Shown: piece by piece, positions 1-10,900 of the stretch
Position numbering within the stretch: the stretch's first letter is position 1
Layout: every line of letters begins with the position of its first letter
Source: Clostridium sp. E02
GTDB lineage: Bacteria; Bacillota; Clostridia; Lachnospirales; Lachnospiraceae
DNA: 64,000 nt
NCBI RefSeq assembly: GCF_003833015.1
Contig: NZ_RJLQ01000003.1
Span: 124,001 to 188,000 of the forward strand
Reading direction: 5' to 3'
Notes under the pieces: model-generated
What the model was told of the DNA's origin: nothing
The model's database searches: none
What the model saw: the letters and a program-made list of their open reading frames with translations, nothing else
Program-made: the position numbers and the translations under genes

Positions 1-267
1 AATGATCTGCAAAAACGGGTGGTTCGTTCCGCTTTTATCCACACTGACTCCAGGGATCAGCCCCAGAACCACATGAGCTGTCTGCTGCTTAAAATACCAC
101 CCCTCAAAATACTGGTATTTTTTTTGACAAATCAGATGGGACATACACAATTCCCTCATACTATCTCTTACAACGGCTGATTTAATTTTTACTTCTTTTC
201 TTATGTGATCAATCTCTCTAAGCGTTATTTGCCCGGTGTTTCTAGGATTCCACTTCGTATCTGGCAT
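1..267 (-). CDS. Tocopherol cyclase-like (lipocalin-type) protein, N-terminal part, cut by window edge
   Basis: This is the 5' end of a minus-strand gene that runs off the window at position 1, so only the first 89 residues are visible. The ATG at 267 is preceded by AGGAGG nine bases upstream, which fixes the start. Residues about 53-60 read YFEGWYFK and are followed by LGLIPGVS. These are the hallmark motifs of the tocopherol cyclase-like family, which is common in clostridia as an uncharacterised lipocalin-like protein. The first 45 residues are a hydrophilic extension without a signal peptide. The reaction catalysed by the clostridial members is unknown, so no substrate is proposed. Confidence 0.72.
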   Translation of the reverse strand, partial: MPDTKWNPRNTGQITLREIDHIRKEVKIKSAVVRDSMRELCMSHLICQKKYQYFEGWYFKQQTAHVVLGLIPGVSVDKSGTNHPFLQII

Positions 268-366
268 AAAAACGAGCCTCCTGTCTGTTAAGAATTCTTT
301 CCTGATACCTATATCGTTTCCAGATATCAGACAACATAATCAGCGAAAGCTCGAGGTTTTAATTTT

Positions 367-1314
367 TCACATAATCTTATTGCTATATTCTCTAATTACA
401 TTGGCAGATTGGTGAAATTGATCCAATTCATTCGTAGTCATATGAATTTCCAGAATATCTGCTGCTCCTGTTCTGTTTAGTATGGTTGGAACGCCAGCAA
501 AAACCTGATCTTCCCCATATTCCCCTTCCAGCAATGTGGATACGGGTATAATCCTGTTCTCATCGTATAGAATGGCTTTGATAATTCCCACACAAGCAGT
601 GGCAATGCCATAATAAGTGGTGCCTTTTCTATTATAAATTTCCCAACCCTCTTTGGTGGTTTTTTTCACAATTTCATCAAAATCAATGGCTCCGCTAAAC
701 TCTGTATTATCCTGTATAATATCATAGAGTGACTTTCCTGCCACGGTTACAGAGGACCAGGGAACCATCTGGGAATCTCCGTGTTCTCCCATAGAATAGG
801 CATATACACTTCTGGGATCTACATTCACCAGCTCCGCAATAATGTTTTGAAGTCTGGATGTATCTAAGGCGCTTCCAGTTCCGATCACCTGGTTTTTAGG
901 AAGTCCAGAACACGTATACACATAATGAGCGATGATATCCACAGGATTGGATACCACAATAAAAATACCATCAAATCCGCTTTTCATAACTGGATCCACG
1001 ATTGATTTTATAATTTGCGCACTTACATCGAGTGTATCAAGTCTACTTTGTCCTTTTTGGGGAGGTGCTCCAGCAGTAATTACAATGATATCTACCTCTC
1101 CACAGTCCGAATAACGTCCTGTACGCACTTTTACATTGCGGTCCAGATATTTTATGGTATCCCGAAGATCCAAGACTTCTCCCAATGCTCTCTCTTCATT
1201 GATATCAATCATCAGAATCTCATCGCAGACTCCTTGTGTAACCAAACTAAATGCAGTGGATGATCCCACCAGTCCACAACCGATTACTGCGACTCTTGAT
1301 TTCTTTATTCTCAT
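367..1314 (-). CDS. L-lactate / L-2-hydroxyacid dehydrogenase family
   Basis: This 315-residue protein has the usual length of an NAD-dependent L-lactate/malate dehydrogenase. It starts with a Rossmann fold (GCGLVGSS near residue 13) and has the cofactor-binding acidic residue in MIDIN. It carries the substrate-binding Arg in GQSRLD, the SNPVD segment, GTGSALDTSRLQ and the catalytic His in GEHGDS. By alignment from memory, the specificity-loop position that is Gln in lactate and Arg in malate enzymes is a Pro here (PPQKGQSR). The natural substrate may therefore be pyruvate or a bulkier 2-oxoacid. Start: ATG with AAGGAAG just upstream. It is a stand-alone gene between the partial gene at the window edge and the chemoreceptor. 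In a fermenter it would reoxidise NADH. Confidence 0.85.
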   Translation of the reverse strand: MRIKKSRVAVIGCGLVGSSTAFSLVTQGVCDEILMIDINEERALGEVLDLRDTIKYLDRNVKVRTGRYSDCGEVDIIVITAGAPPQKGQSRLDTLDVSAQIIKSIVDPVMKSGFDGIFIVVSNPVDIIAHYVYTCSGLPKNQVIGTGSALDTSRLQNIIAELVNVDPRSVYAYSMGEHGDSQMVPWSSVTVAGKSLYDIIQDNTEFSGAIDFDEIVKKTTKEGWEIYNRKGTTYYGIATACVGIIKAILYDENRIIPVSTLLEGEYGEDQVFAGVPTILNRTGAADILEIHMTTNELDQFHQSANVIREYSNKIM

Positions 1315-1470
1315 AATGAACTTCCTTCTTTTCTTTTTATTTTATTTAGAGTTTTTATCATACCGCAAATTCAATCTATTATCACCTGTTTTTACAAAAT
1401 CTTTACACAAAGAATAGAGATAGTGCCTCCATTGGCTCTATCCCTGTTCCTATCAGGTTCTTTTCTCTCT

Positions 1471-2307
1471 TTATAAAAGCTCCAACAAATCTTCCAACTT
1501 CTTTGCCGTATCATTTAGGTCATTGATGGACTCCATGATATTCTTAAATTCTTTGGTTTCATCTACAAAAATATGGTTGGATTCAGAAACCCGTTTATTA
1601 ATAATTGTTATGGACTCATTGATATTCTTTAATACTCCGTCAATCTGACCGATGGAATCGCTTGTGGAAGCGGACATCTTTCTTATCTCACTTGCAACAA
1701 CGGAAAAACCTCTCCCGGCTTCCCCAGCTCTTGCCGCCTCAATCGCCGCATTAAGTCCCAACAAGTTAGTTTGAATGGAGATGTCTTTTACGAAATCTAA
1801 AATTGAATCCGTGTTTTTCGTACTTTTATTGGCCTCCTCGACTTTTATGGATATCTCACCATTCATGTCAATGAGCTGTTCCAAACCATTATTCACATTT
1901 ACCGTAGACTGATTAATCTGTATTAGACCGGCAGACAGGCTATTAATCATATTCGTCAAGTTGTTTCTGTTTTCCAGACTCTTTCCTAACGTCAATACTC
2001 CGATTATACTGCCACTTTTATCGGTAATCGGAACAGCATAAGATTTAAAGGGAATTCCGTATACACTGTCCGGTACATCTTTGATGATTACGCTTCCATA
2101 ATTCAAAGCTTCTCTGACTGCACCTCCGGAGGGAACCAAATCTCCTGGTTTAATCTGGAATTTTAGTTTTTTCCCATTGTTCACCACAATAAATTTCTCC
2201 GTATCGGTTAATGCAAATGCGACATCATCGTCAAATAAATGAACCAAATATGGCATGACATTGTAAAATGAATCTAGTAACTCATGTTGAATAACTGGAT
2301 TGCTCAT
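1471..2307 (-). CDS. Soluble methyl-accepting chemotaxis protein
   Basis: A 278-residue cytoplasmic receptor. The ATG at 2307 (MSNPVIQ) is preferred over an in-frame ATG 26 codons upstream because AAGGGGG lies about 10 bases before it. Residues 1-125 form a sensor domain of PAS/GAF-like character with no transmembrane segment. The C-terminal half holds the conserved hairpin tip of chemoreceptors, including NLLGLNAAIEAARAGEAGRG, which contacts CheA and CheW. The coiled-coil arms are short, typical of small soluble clostridial receptors. No che genes are in the window, so the protein must work with an array encoded elsewhere. The ligand is unknown. Confidence 0.85.
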   Translation of the reverse strand: MSNPVIQHELLDSFYNVMPYLVHLFDDDVAFALTDTEKFIVVNNGKKLKFQIKPGDLVPSGGAVREALNYGSVIIKDVPDSVYGIPFKSYAVPITDKSGSIIGVLTLGKSLENRNNLTNMINSLSAGLIQINQSTVNVNNGLEQLIDMNGEISIKVEEANKSTKNTDSILDFVKDISIQTNLLGLNAAIEAARAGEAGRGFSVVASEIRKMSASTSDSIGQIDGVLKNINESITIINKRVSESNHIFVDETKEFKNIMESINDLNDTAKKLEDLLELL

Positions 2308-2448
2308 CTTTTGTAAACCCCCTTCTTCTTCTGTAACTGCTAACATAAAGCTAGACTTCCGAATGAATTCAAATATTATTTTCAATACCTAATTCTATTA
2401 CATCTAGTGACATATGTCAATCCTGAACAATTTTATTGTAACAGTGAG

Positions 2449-4881
2449 TTATACAATAATTTTATGTGTTTGTCCATCATCTGTCAAATTTACCCGATTT
2501 CCCTGAATCCGCTTGTCATCTACCGTAATTTCTTCGGTCGTCAGCACCCCTTTTTTCCTACTTTCAATCCTAATTTCATAAACAGAACTTCCATATAGAT
2601 ATTTGACTGTATAATCTCCAAAGCTTGACGGAGTAGCCGGATCAATGATCAGTTCATTTCCTTCTTTTCTTATGCCTAGAAACCAGTTTAATAATCCCTG
2701 GTACATCCAGCCTGCGGAACCCGTATACCAACTCCAGCCCCCTCTTCCGGTATAGGGTGGACTCAGGGATATATCCGCTGTCATTACATAGGGTTCTTTC
2801 TCATACCGGATCGCATCCTTTTTGTTTTGTGTTACGTGTATGGGATTTAATAGATGGAATAGTTTTTGTGCCATCTCAGTATCCTTTAATTTTGAAGTTG
2901 CAATTGCCAGCCACACGGCAGCATGCGTATACTGCCCTCCATTTTCTCGAATGCCTGGAATATAGTTTTTAATATAGCCTGGATTTTTACTTGTCTTATC
3001 AAATGGCGGGAACAAAAGTAAGGAAAGAGCATCTTCTTCCCGAACAAGATAACGCCATGCGGACTCAATTGCAGCTTTCGCCCGATCCTCTTTTGCACCA
3101 TTTGATATCACACTCCAGGATTGGCTAATGGAATCAATTTTACATTCATCATTTTCCTTGGAACCTAATTTTGTTCCATCGTCATAGAAAGCCCGTAAAT
3201 ACCATTCTCCATCCCAAGCATTTTCTTCAATGTTTTGAAGCAGATCTTTTTGAATCTTCTCTAAGTTCTGGCCATAATCCTCATCCCCTTCTTTGACACA
3301 CAACGGAATAAATTCTTCTAAAACCGTATAAAAAAACCATGCCAGCCAAACACTTTCCCCCTTTCCTTTTATCCCAACTTCATTCATCCCATCATTCCAG
3401 TCTCCTCCCCCCATAAGTGGCAGTCCGTGTTCCCCAAAATAGGTTCGGTCAATGGTTTTCTTGCAATGATCATAAACACTTTCCTTTTGATCGGAAATTT
3501 CCGGAATAAACATAATTTCATGCTGTTCTTCCTTTAGAAGCGGACCCTTTAAATAGGAAACTTGTTCTTTTAAAATCCCAAAATCACCTGTACTTTTAAT
3601 ATATGCAGCTGTACAATATGGAAGCCATAATAAATCATCGGATATCTTCGTTCTCACTCCCACACCCATGGGGGGGTGCCACCAATGTTGAACATCTCCT
3701 TCTTCAAACTGTCTGCTGCAGGCAATTAAAATCTGCCTGCGCAGAATGCTAGAATCTGCAAGAAGAAGGGCAAGTGTGTCTTGTAACTGGTCCCGGTAAC
3801 CATAGGCTCCGCCGCACTGGTAGAATGCTGCTCTTGCCTGAATCCGACAGGAAATAGATTGGTAGAGCAGCCAGCCATTGACCAGGATATCAATTGCCCG
3901 GTCGTTACTTTTTACCGAAACAGTACCTAACAACTGATCCCAATGAGCCCTTACCTGCAAAAGTTCTCTTTGTGCTGCTTCCACATCTTTGTACTTGTTT
4001 CTAATCTCACTAATTTCTTCCAGACTGGTATTTTGCCCAAGCCCAAACAACACCGTCTTACTTTCCTGAGGTTGAATTGCTACAGAGACTTGAACTGCCC
4101 CACAGGGATCAAATCCGACCCCTGTATTGTTTGATAATTTAATTTCTGCTCCTTCGGGCTCTAAAATACTGCCCTTCTGTCCCAAAAATTCTTGTCTGTT
4201 TCCAGTATATCCTACAATCATTTCACTGGAGAAAAGATAGGCATAGTTGTTTTGAAAATTCATGGTATATATATTTTTTGCATACAAATACTCATGCTCA
4301 TTATCATAGGAGGACAAAATATAAGGACTGGTTTGTTCCCTCTGTGTCCCAAGTACCCATTCCACGTAGTAAGTCAAACTTAGATATTTCACTTTATCTG
4401 AATGATTGGTAAGCTTAAGATTCCATAGTTTTAAGGATTCATTTAACGGTGTAAAAACAGTCAGCTCCTGATCAATTTGTAATTCCTCATGAAAAAACTT
4501 ACTATATCCAAATCCATGTCTTACCCGATAAGTCCCCCGATCACGTCTCCCTAAGGACATAGGAGTCATGACCTCACCGCTCATCTCATCTAGCACATAG
4601 ATTGCCTCAGATGCCTGGTCACTGACGGGATCGTTGGACCAGGGAGTAAGCTTATTTTCCCTGCTGTTGGTATGAAACGTAAAACCAGCGCCCGTTTCCG
4701 ATATCTGGAATCCAAATTCTTTGTTTGAGATAACATTAATCCATGGGGCTGGGGGCCGGTTCTCACCATCTAATAAAATTTCATATTCTCTGCCCCCACA
4801 GGCAAATGCCCCGAAGCCATTAAAGAATTCATACTCCTCTGTTTCTCTTTCTTGTATCGTTGGTGCATTCCCTGTGTCCAA
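2449..4881 (-). CDS. GH94 part of a split cyclic beta-1,2-glucan synthase
   Basis: An 810-residue protein with a GH94-type fold: an N-terminal super-sandwich (about residues 15-290), a helical linker and an (alpha/alpha)6 catalytic barrel with GGGDWNDGMN near residue 490, which includes the general-acid Asp of GH94 phosphorylases. The opening segments (FFNGFGAF, PAPWINVISN, NSRENKLTPWSNDPVSD) match the C-terminal domain of NdvB-type cyclic glucan synthases better than free cellobiose phosphorylases. In that family this domain trims the glucan chain. The start is TTG at 4881, preceded by AAGGAGG at ideal distance. The gene lies 41 bp after the GT84 gene and in another frame. A free 1,2-beta-oligoglucan phosphorylase is the alternative reading. 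Confidence 0.85.
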   Translation of the reverse strand: MDTGNAPTIQERETEEYEFFNGFGAFACGGREYEILLDGENRPPAPWINVISNKEFGFQISETGAGFTFHTNSRENKLTPWSNDPVSDQASEAIYVLDEMSGEVMTPMSLGRRDRGTYRVRHGFGYSKFFHEELQIDQELTVFTPLNESLKLWNLKLTNHSDKVKYLSLTYYVEWVLGTQREQTSPYILSSYDNEHEYLYAKNIYTMNFQNNYAYLFSSEMIVGYTGNRQEFLGQKGSILEPEGAEIKLSNNTGVGFDPCGAVQVSVAIQPQESKTVLFGLGQNTSLEEISEIRNKYKDVEAAQRELLQVRAHWDQLLGTVSVKSNDRAIDILVNGWLLYQSISCRIQARAAFYQCGGAYGYRDQLQDTLALLLADSSILRRQILIACSRQFEEGDVQHWWHPPMGVGVRTKISDDLLWLPYCTAAYIKSTGDFGILKEQVSYLKGPLLKEEQHEIMFIPEISDQKESVYDHCKKTIDRTYFGEHGLPLMGGGDWNDGMNEVGIKGKGESVWLAWFFYTVLEEFIPLCVKEGDEDYGQNLEKIQKDLLQNIEENAWDGEWYLRAFYDDGTKLGSKENDECKIDSISQSWSVISNGAKEDRAKAAIESAWRYLVREEDALSLLLFPPFDKTSKNPGYIKNYIPGIRENGGQYTHAAVWLAIATSKLKDTEMAQKLFHLLNPIHVTQNKKDAIRYEKEPYVMTADISLSPPYTGRGGWSWYTGSAGWMYQGLLNWFLGIRKEGNELIIDPATPSSFGDYTVKYLYGSSVYEIRIESRKKGVLTTEEITVDDKRIQGNRVNLTDDGQTHKIIV

Positions 4882-4922
4882 AGCTCTTTCCTCCTTGATC
4901 TTTTCGATTGCTTAAATTACTT

Positions 4923-7900
4923 CTACTGATTTTCTTTTCCTATTAAATAAATTCCCGTTTTCTCTGAGAAGACTACTTTTGCTACCGTATACAGCAAATC
5001 AATCTCAGCTGGTATCATTTCATACGTGTGCAGCATAAAAAAGCTTGGCTTTCCGCTTCCAGAATCATAAATGCGAAGGGAGCTAGTCATCTCATAGATT
5101 AGCTGATCTACTTCCTGTAGATACCCGTGTTTGGAATCAATTAAGATAATTAAATCCACCATAACACGGTTGATTCTTAGATATTCATAGGCTTTTAATA
5201 CATCTTTTATAATCCGTTCTTCTTTCATGGAACGAACCCTTAAAAGCAAGATCGGATTATCACCGGATACACCAAATTTCCACAGAAAGCTTTGATTTTT
5301 AAAATTCCGTCTTATTGTTTCAACCGGTCCCCGGTAGTTGCCCGAAGAATAAAAGATGGGACTCATCAGACTCTGAAATGCATTTAACTGGGTTCTACTA
5401 ATTTCCAGATACTTTAATTCCAGATTCTTTTGAAGCCGGAATTTTTCCATACTATCATCAATACGATAACTTACATTCAATTCGGCTGCTATTTTAATTG
5501 CATCTTCTTTCTTTTTACAGATCCCGGTAACAAAAGAAATACTTGCACTTTCCCCTGCTGAAACCTTTACATGAATGCGCAGACTCATAATCGGATCATT
5601 GCAAAATCCAGAAGTATTGATAAAAGCAGTGTGATTGACCACAGCCTCCGGATTTTCTAGTGTATTGTTTCTTCCAATAAAACGTTTTCTATCATTTTCA
5701 TATTCTATTTTTTGGGATAACTTCATTTCTGTCTTGGCAAAATGCATGACATACGAAGGATCAGTTTCCTCTTTCTTCCTCCTTTTTGTCAAAAATATGT
5801 CTTCCTCCTTCAAATACTCGCTTTCTAAAAACAACTTATTAAACGCAGGATGACTTATTTCTGCCAGATGGGTGTCATCCACCACCTCCAGATAACTGGT
5901 CACTTCTAACTCCCTTTCTTCTTTTCCATGATTGGTTAAAGTGACCTTTCTTATTTCAAAATTTAAATCTGCATTCAGACTAACAACCATATTTGTTTTC
6001 ATATCCCCATCCATTCTCGTAAACTCCGCTTGGTTTGGGCTAAACACCACCTGATACTGTTCTGGTTCGATCTTTGTCGGATGATAGGAGGCACTCCAAA
6101 ATTTTCCCTGCTTTTTATCTTTGATATAGATGTAATTTCCTGTATTTGCATAAATATCGGAGCGCCAACGGTATAACATTCGGTCCTCAAATTGGCTAAA
6201 GCCATCTCCGTCTGAGGTGATCAATAAGGAATACTTCCCATTGGATAGATAATTGACCACTGGGGTCAGCGCTCCCGTACGTTTCACATAACGATCCCGG
6301 TATTGATTTTCATGAAATAGAAGTTTACCGATTTTAATGGTATATCCTCGTTTTGCAATGGAGATCAAGTGAGACTGACGCTTTTCTTCCAATAGTACTT
6401 CTGACGCTTTTATCATCATTTCCCGATGAAACCGTTCCCGCATAATTCCTTCATTGAGAAGATTATTGATCGCCACCAAATTCATTCCCTGATGGTGGGC
6501 CATATAAGATTTCACGATGCAATAAGGGGTTAATTCCACTGAATTAGGTACATTAAAATCGATGGACTCATAGAATCCGTACGCTCCATACGCTCCTAAC
6601 TCTTTCATCTTCTTTAGATTGGTGATGCATTCTTCTTGTACAATTTCAAGAGCCAGCATGGTTGCATATGGAGCAACCACAAAGGAATTTTTACGAACTG
6701 GCTGAAGCCTTATCTTTGGAACACCGAACGCCTTATACTGATAATTTCCGTTTAAATCAAACCGATAATACTGAGATTCTGAGATCCCCCAAGGAATATC
6801 CATCTCATTTGCATACTTCATTTGCTGAAGGACTGCTGCCAGGTAGGTCTGAGAAAAAACAGAATCCTCGTAATTTTTCAAGACAAGACTTGGCATTAAA
6901 TATTCAAACATCGTACCACTCCAGGATACAAAGCATGGAATCCCTTTTACTATGGTTAAAGGTCTCCCAAGTTTATACCAATGCTTTAACGGTACTTCTC
7001 CCTTTGCTATGGCAAGCAGGCTTGTAAGTGCTGATTCCGAAGCCATTAAATCATAACAACCGTCATCAAGTGTATGAGATGAAACATGGTAACCTATGTG
7101 AAACAACATTCTTTTATCATTGTATAAGAATTCAAAATCCGCATTTGTTAACATATGGTCGATTTTCTTACTAAGGTCTTTGATTCGCGTGATCATATGA
7201 TTGGCAAATGAATTGTCCTCTGCTGCCATACGGGAAAGCGTAGGGTAGGATGAAAACCGTTCTTCCTTTAATCTAAAATCAGAGGTTTCGCTGGCAAAAC
7301 TGTCAATCAAACTCTTTAGCTGTCTGGTATGGGTATAATCCCCGTCTGGTCTTAATTCTCTCTCGTTTAAATCTTCCCAGATATCAGCCATATCTTCAAT
7401 TAGTTCCCCTATCCTATTGTAACGAAATCTTAAACTATTTCCTCCAAGACTCCCTGTTTTTTGTTTTATTTCTTCATTGCTCTCATTTACTAGAAGCATT
7501 AATTCAGGGAGAAAATTGTCTGGATAGATTGGTTTCTCGATCTGTTCTAGAAGACCATGTTTCAATGCAACCAAATGCCCTAGAAAATTTCCGCTATCAA
7601 CGGTTGATATATAAGCAGGATTTAACACCTCTAGTGTTTTTATCTGATACCAGTTATAAAGATGCCCATGAGAAGTAGGTAATTTCTGTATTGTTTCCAT
7701 TAAATTTTCCACCTTTTCAATGGTGGAACTTAACGTTTCCAGTCCAAAGTCTCTGGCAGAAAGAATTGCCAATAGCTGAAGACCTATATTGGTGGGGGAG
7801 GTTTTGTCACTGACTTTTACCACCCTGGATATCTGATAGTTGTCTGGACAAAGCCAATTGTTTTCCTTGGTGGAGCAGTCTTTAAAAAAATACCAGGTTC

Positions 7901-10900
7901 TTCGTGCCGTATCCAAAAGTAACTCTCTGTCCTGACTCTTTATCGCCTGTGTCCGCTTTTTTTCTGGCTGACTGATCCGATAGGAGATCTCAGAAGCAAA
8001 AATCCAGTCAGCCGCAATGATAGTTGTTAGAATGATTCCCCCACGGTTTAATTCTCCCACGTAAAACAGGAGTAAGAGTGCTGCCGCAGGAAGAAATGAA
8101 CTCCACATGGTCAGAAAATATCCTTTTCTAGTATTCATAATTGTAGCATCTACCGATTCTGCCGTGTTCCAGCGAAGAAGATTCCGTTTGCTGATGATAA
8201 GTCGGTATAAGGTTCTAAGAATTGCATCCACTGCAACATAAGCCCGGTATGGAGTAATTGTAAACTCCAAAAAAGCTCGTTGAATCATAGTTGCTAGTTC
8301 TTGAAAGAAACTTTTATAAACAAACGCAAGATTAGGACGGATCAATTTCTGTTTGATCATTGAGATACATAATACAAGCAATTGAAAAATATCCGTAAAA
8401 AACACAAGCGGAATCCAAAGATAAAAGGCTCTTGGTATCCAAAAAAGGATTAACAATACAAGTAATATTTTGCTTAGTGGAACCAGACTCCGTCTTAAGT
8501 TATCGAAAATTTTCCATTTTGACAAAGCAGACAAGGGTCTTCCATCCAATGAGTTTTTTAAAAACAGCCAAGGTAAAAGCTGCCAGTCCCCTCTGACCCA
8601 ACGGTGCTCCCTCTTTGTAAATGACAAAAGAGTATTGGGAAACGTGTCCATTATCTTAGCGGTGCTGGAAAAAGCGGTCTTGGCATAACAGCTTTCAAAA
8701 AGATCATGGCTGAGAATTCGGTTCTCTGGAACTTTATTGTGAAGAATTTCATGAAAAACTTTTCGATCATAAATTCCTTTTCCGGTATAAATTCCTTTGT
8801 TGAAAACATCCTGGTAGATATCGGATATTACCGTTCCATAATGGGCAAGTCCTGATTCTCCTCCAAAAATTTTCGTAAATCGGCTTCCATATTTATCGGT
8901 AATATGATTTCTTACAGACGGCTGTATGATGACGTAGCCCTCCATTAAAGTTTGATCCTTTGGATTAAGAACCGGTCGATTGAGTGGGTGATCAATCAGA
9001 CCTACCAGTTTCACAGCATTGTCACGAATTAAATTGGTGTCCGCATCCAGTGTAATCACATATTGGAAGGTAGATAAAAGTTCTTCGTCGCAATAAATGG
9101 ATGAAAACGTGGTGTTCTCCTTTTGGGTCCCATTCAAAAGATTATTAAATTCCTCAAGCTTCCCTCTTTTGCGCTCCCAACCCATATAACAATTCTCCGC
9201 TTTGTTCCATTTACGGCTTCGAAAGAACAGACAAAACCTCTGATGTCTAGAAAAATAGCGCTCATTGAGCTGTTTCATGCGTACGACAAGTGCTTGTTCC
9301 AAGCCCTCATCCTTTTTAAGAAACTGTTGGGATGAATCCTCAAAGTCAAGGAGCAATGCAAAGAAAAGGTTCGACTGAGCGTTTGCCAGATACTGTTTTT
9401 CCAGACGATCCATATACATAAGTCCTTGTTCTTTCGTGGAAACAATCACTGGCATAACAACAAAGGTTCGAGCTTTCTCTGGCACTTCCTTGCTGTAATC
9501 CATAGAAGGAATCTTCTTAACTGCAATTTTTCTGGTAAATATAAAATGAACCATCTCCATAGAAATTCCCAAAAGCAGAGGTAGTCCTACCAGAAAAATA
9601 ATTCCAATTCGTCTGGAATCTGTAACATAACCCAGACTCCGGAATCCATAATATAGTCCAATGCACAATACAAGCAGAAGAAGAAACAGAGAAATAAAAT
9701 ATAAAACTCCCTTTAAGTTTTTCGTTTTCTTCCTTTTTATGGGTATGGGTCTATTTAAGGCTTTGGCCTTTAAAGCAGGATACCCCTTTCCTAGAAGATA
9801 GGCTCCTACATGATGGGATTCAATTAAATCATCTCTTCCCAGAATCGCCAGCTCCAGGCAATCATTTCCTATCTTTTCTTCCAACAGATGGTAACGATGG
9901 GATAGTTTGACTATCATACCGCGATAAAGTCCTCTGGATTCTAAATCCATCTTAGCATAAACCCCAGCCGGATCTTTTGATAAAATCGCCTCTAGACAGG
10001 AGTATTTCGAAAAAAATGTTTCTTCATCTACTTCATTAATATCTCTTAGACTTACAATAAATGTGCGGATCTTTGTTTCCAGTAATGACTCGATCCTCCC
10101 TTCCTTAAGAATTACATCTGATGTTTCCACTCGGTTTTCACCCGTATCCAAATGGTATTCCAGATATTTTTGAATCGATATCTCATCATAAGTCATATTT
10201 TTCAACAGATATACCATATGGGCATGGAATGAGAAATTACAGTTTAATTTATCATCCATCTTGCAAAGCAGAGGCATAATATCAGACGCACCCTGTTTGT
10301 CTTTAAACTTCTCTCGGATCAACTGCTCTGCCTTTGACTTTACATCAATCAATAGAAGAATTTCATCGGAAATCTGAATGATCTCTTCCAGGAGACAAAA
10401 ACCCAGTACTTCTGGCAGAACCCAGATTTCTCTATCTGTAAGAGATACCTTTTTTTGGTACGCATTGAGCATAATGGATATATTTTCTTCCCCTAAGTGC
10501 CCACCAGAAAGTGCCACCATCTTTTTGGCTACCACATAGATACGCGGAAAATTCTTATGTTCCTTTGTCTTTAAAATAGGTAATACTGCATAACTGGTTC
10601 CTGAAGTCCGTACCTTTTTTATCTCTCGATATAACATTTGAAAATTGTCATAAAGCCAGCGAGCTGATGGAATCAGAGCAATCAGATCGGTAGATAGGAC
10701 CGAAATGCTATCTCGGATCTGATTTAGTCTTTTATGAGCCGCATGATTATAATCATTTAGCACAAAACTATATCCCGTTAATCGAACCTGGGTATGGTTT
10801 TCTGCCAAATCTAACATCTCCCTTTCCCATTCACCTGGTCCAGGTTTTTCCCCTTCCTCAATGACATCTAAAGGAAAATGAACGACTCTGCCAGAATGAT

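Noticed and set aside
1405-1445. Hairpin GATAG-A-GCC / GGC-A-CTATC downstream of the chemoreceptor as a terminator.
   Set aside because: The stem has a mismatch and no proper T run, so it is too weak to list as a feature.
4882-4922. Split of the glucan synthase by a sequencing frameshift.
   Set aside because: The downstream gene has a consensus ribosome site and start codon at proper spacing, and the intervening 41 bp does not read through in any frame as linker.
6662-7027. 121-codon plus-strand frame inside the glucan synthase gene.
   Set aside because: Shadow of a strongly coding minus-strand gene, without ribosome site or known motifs.
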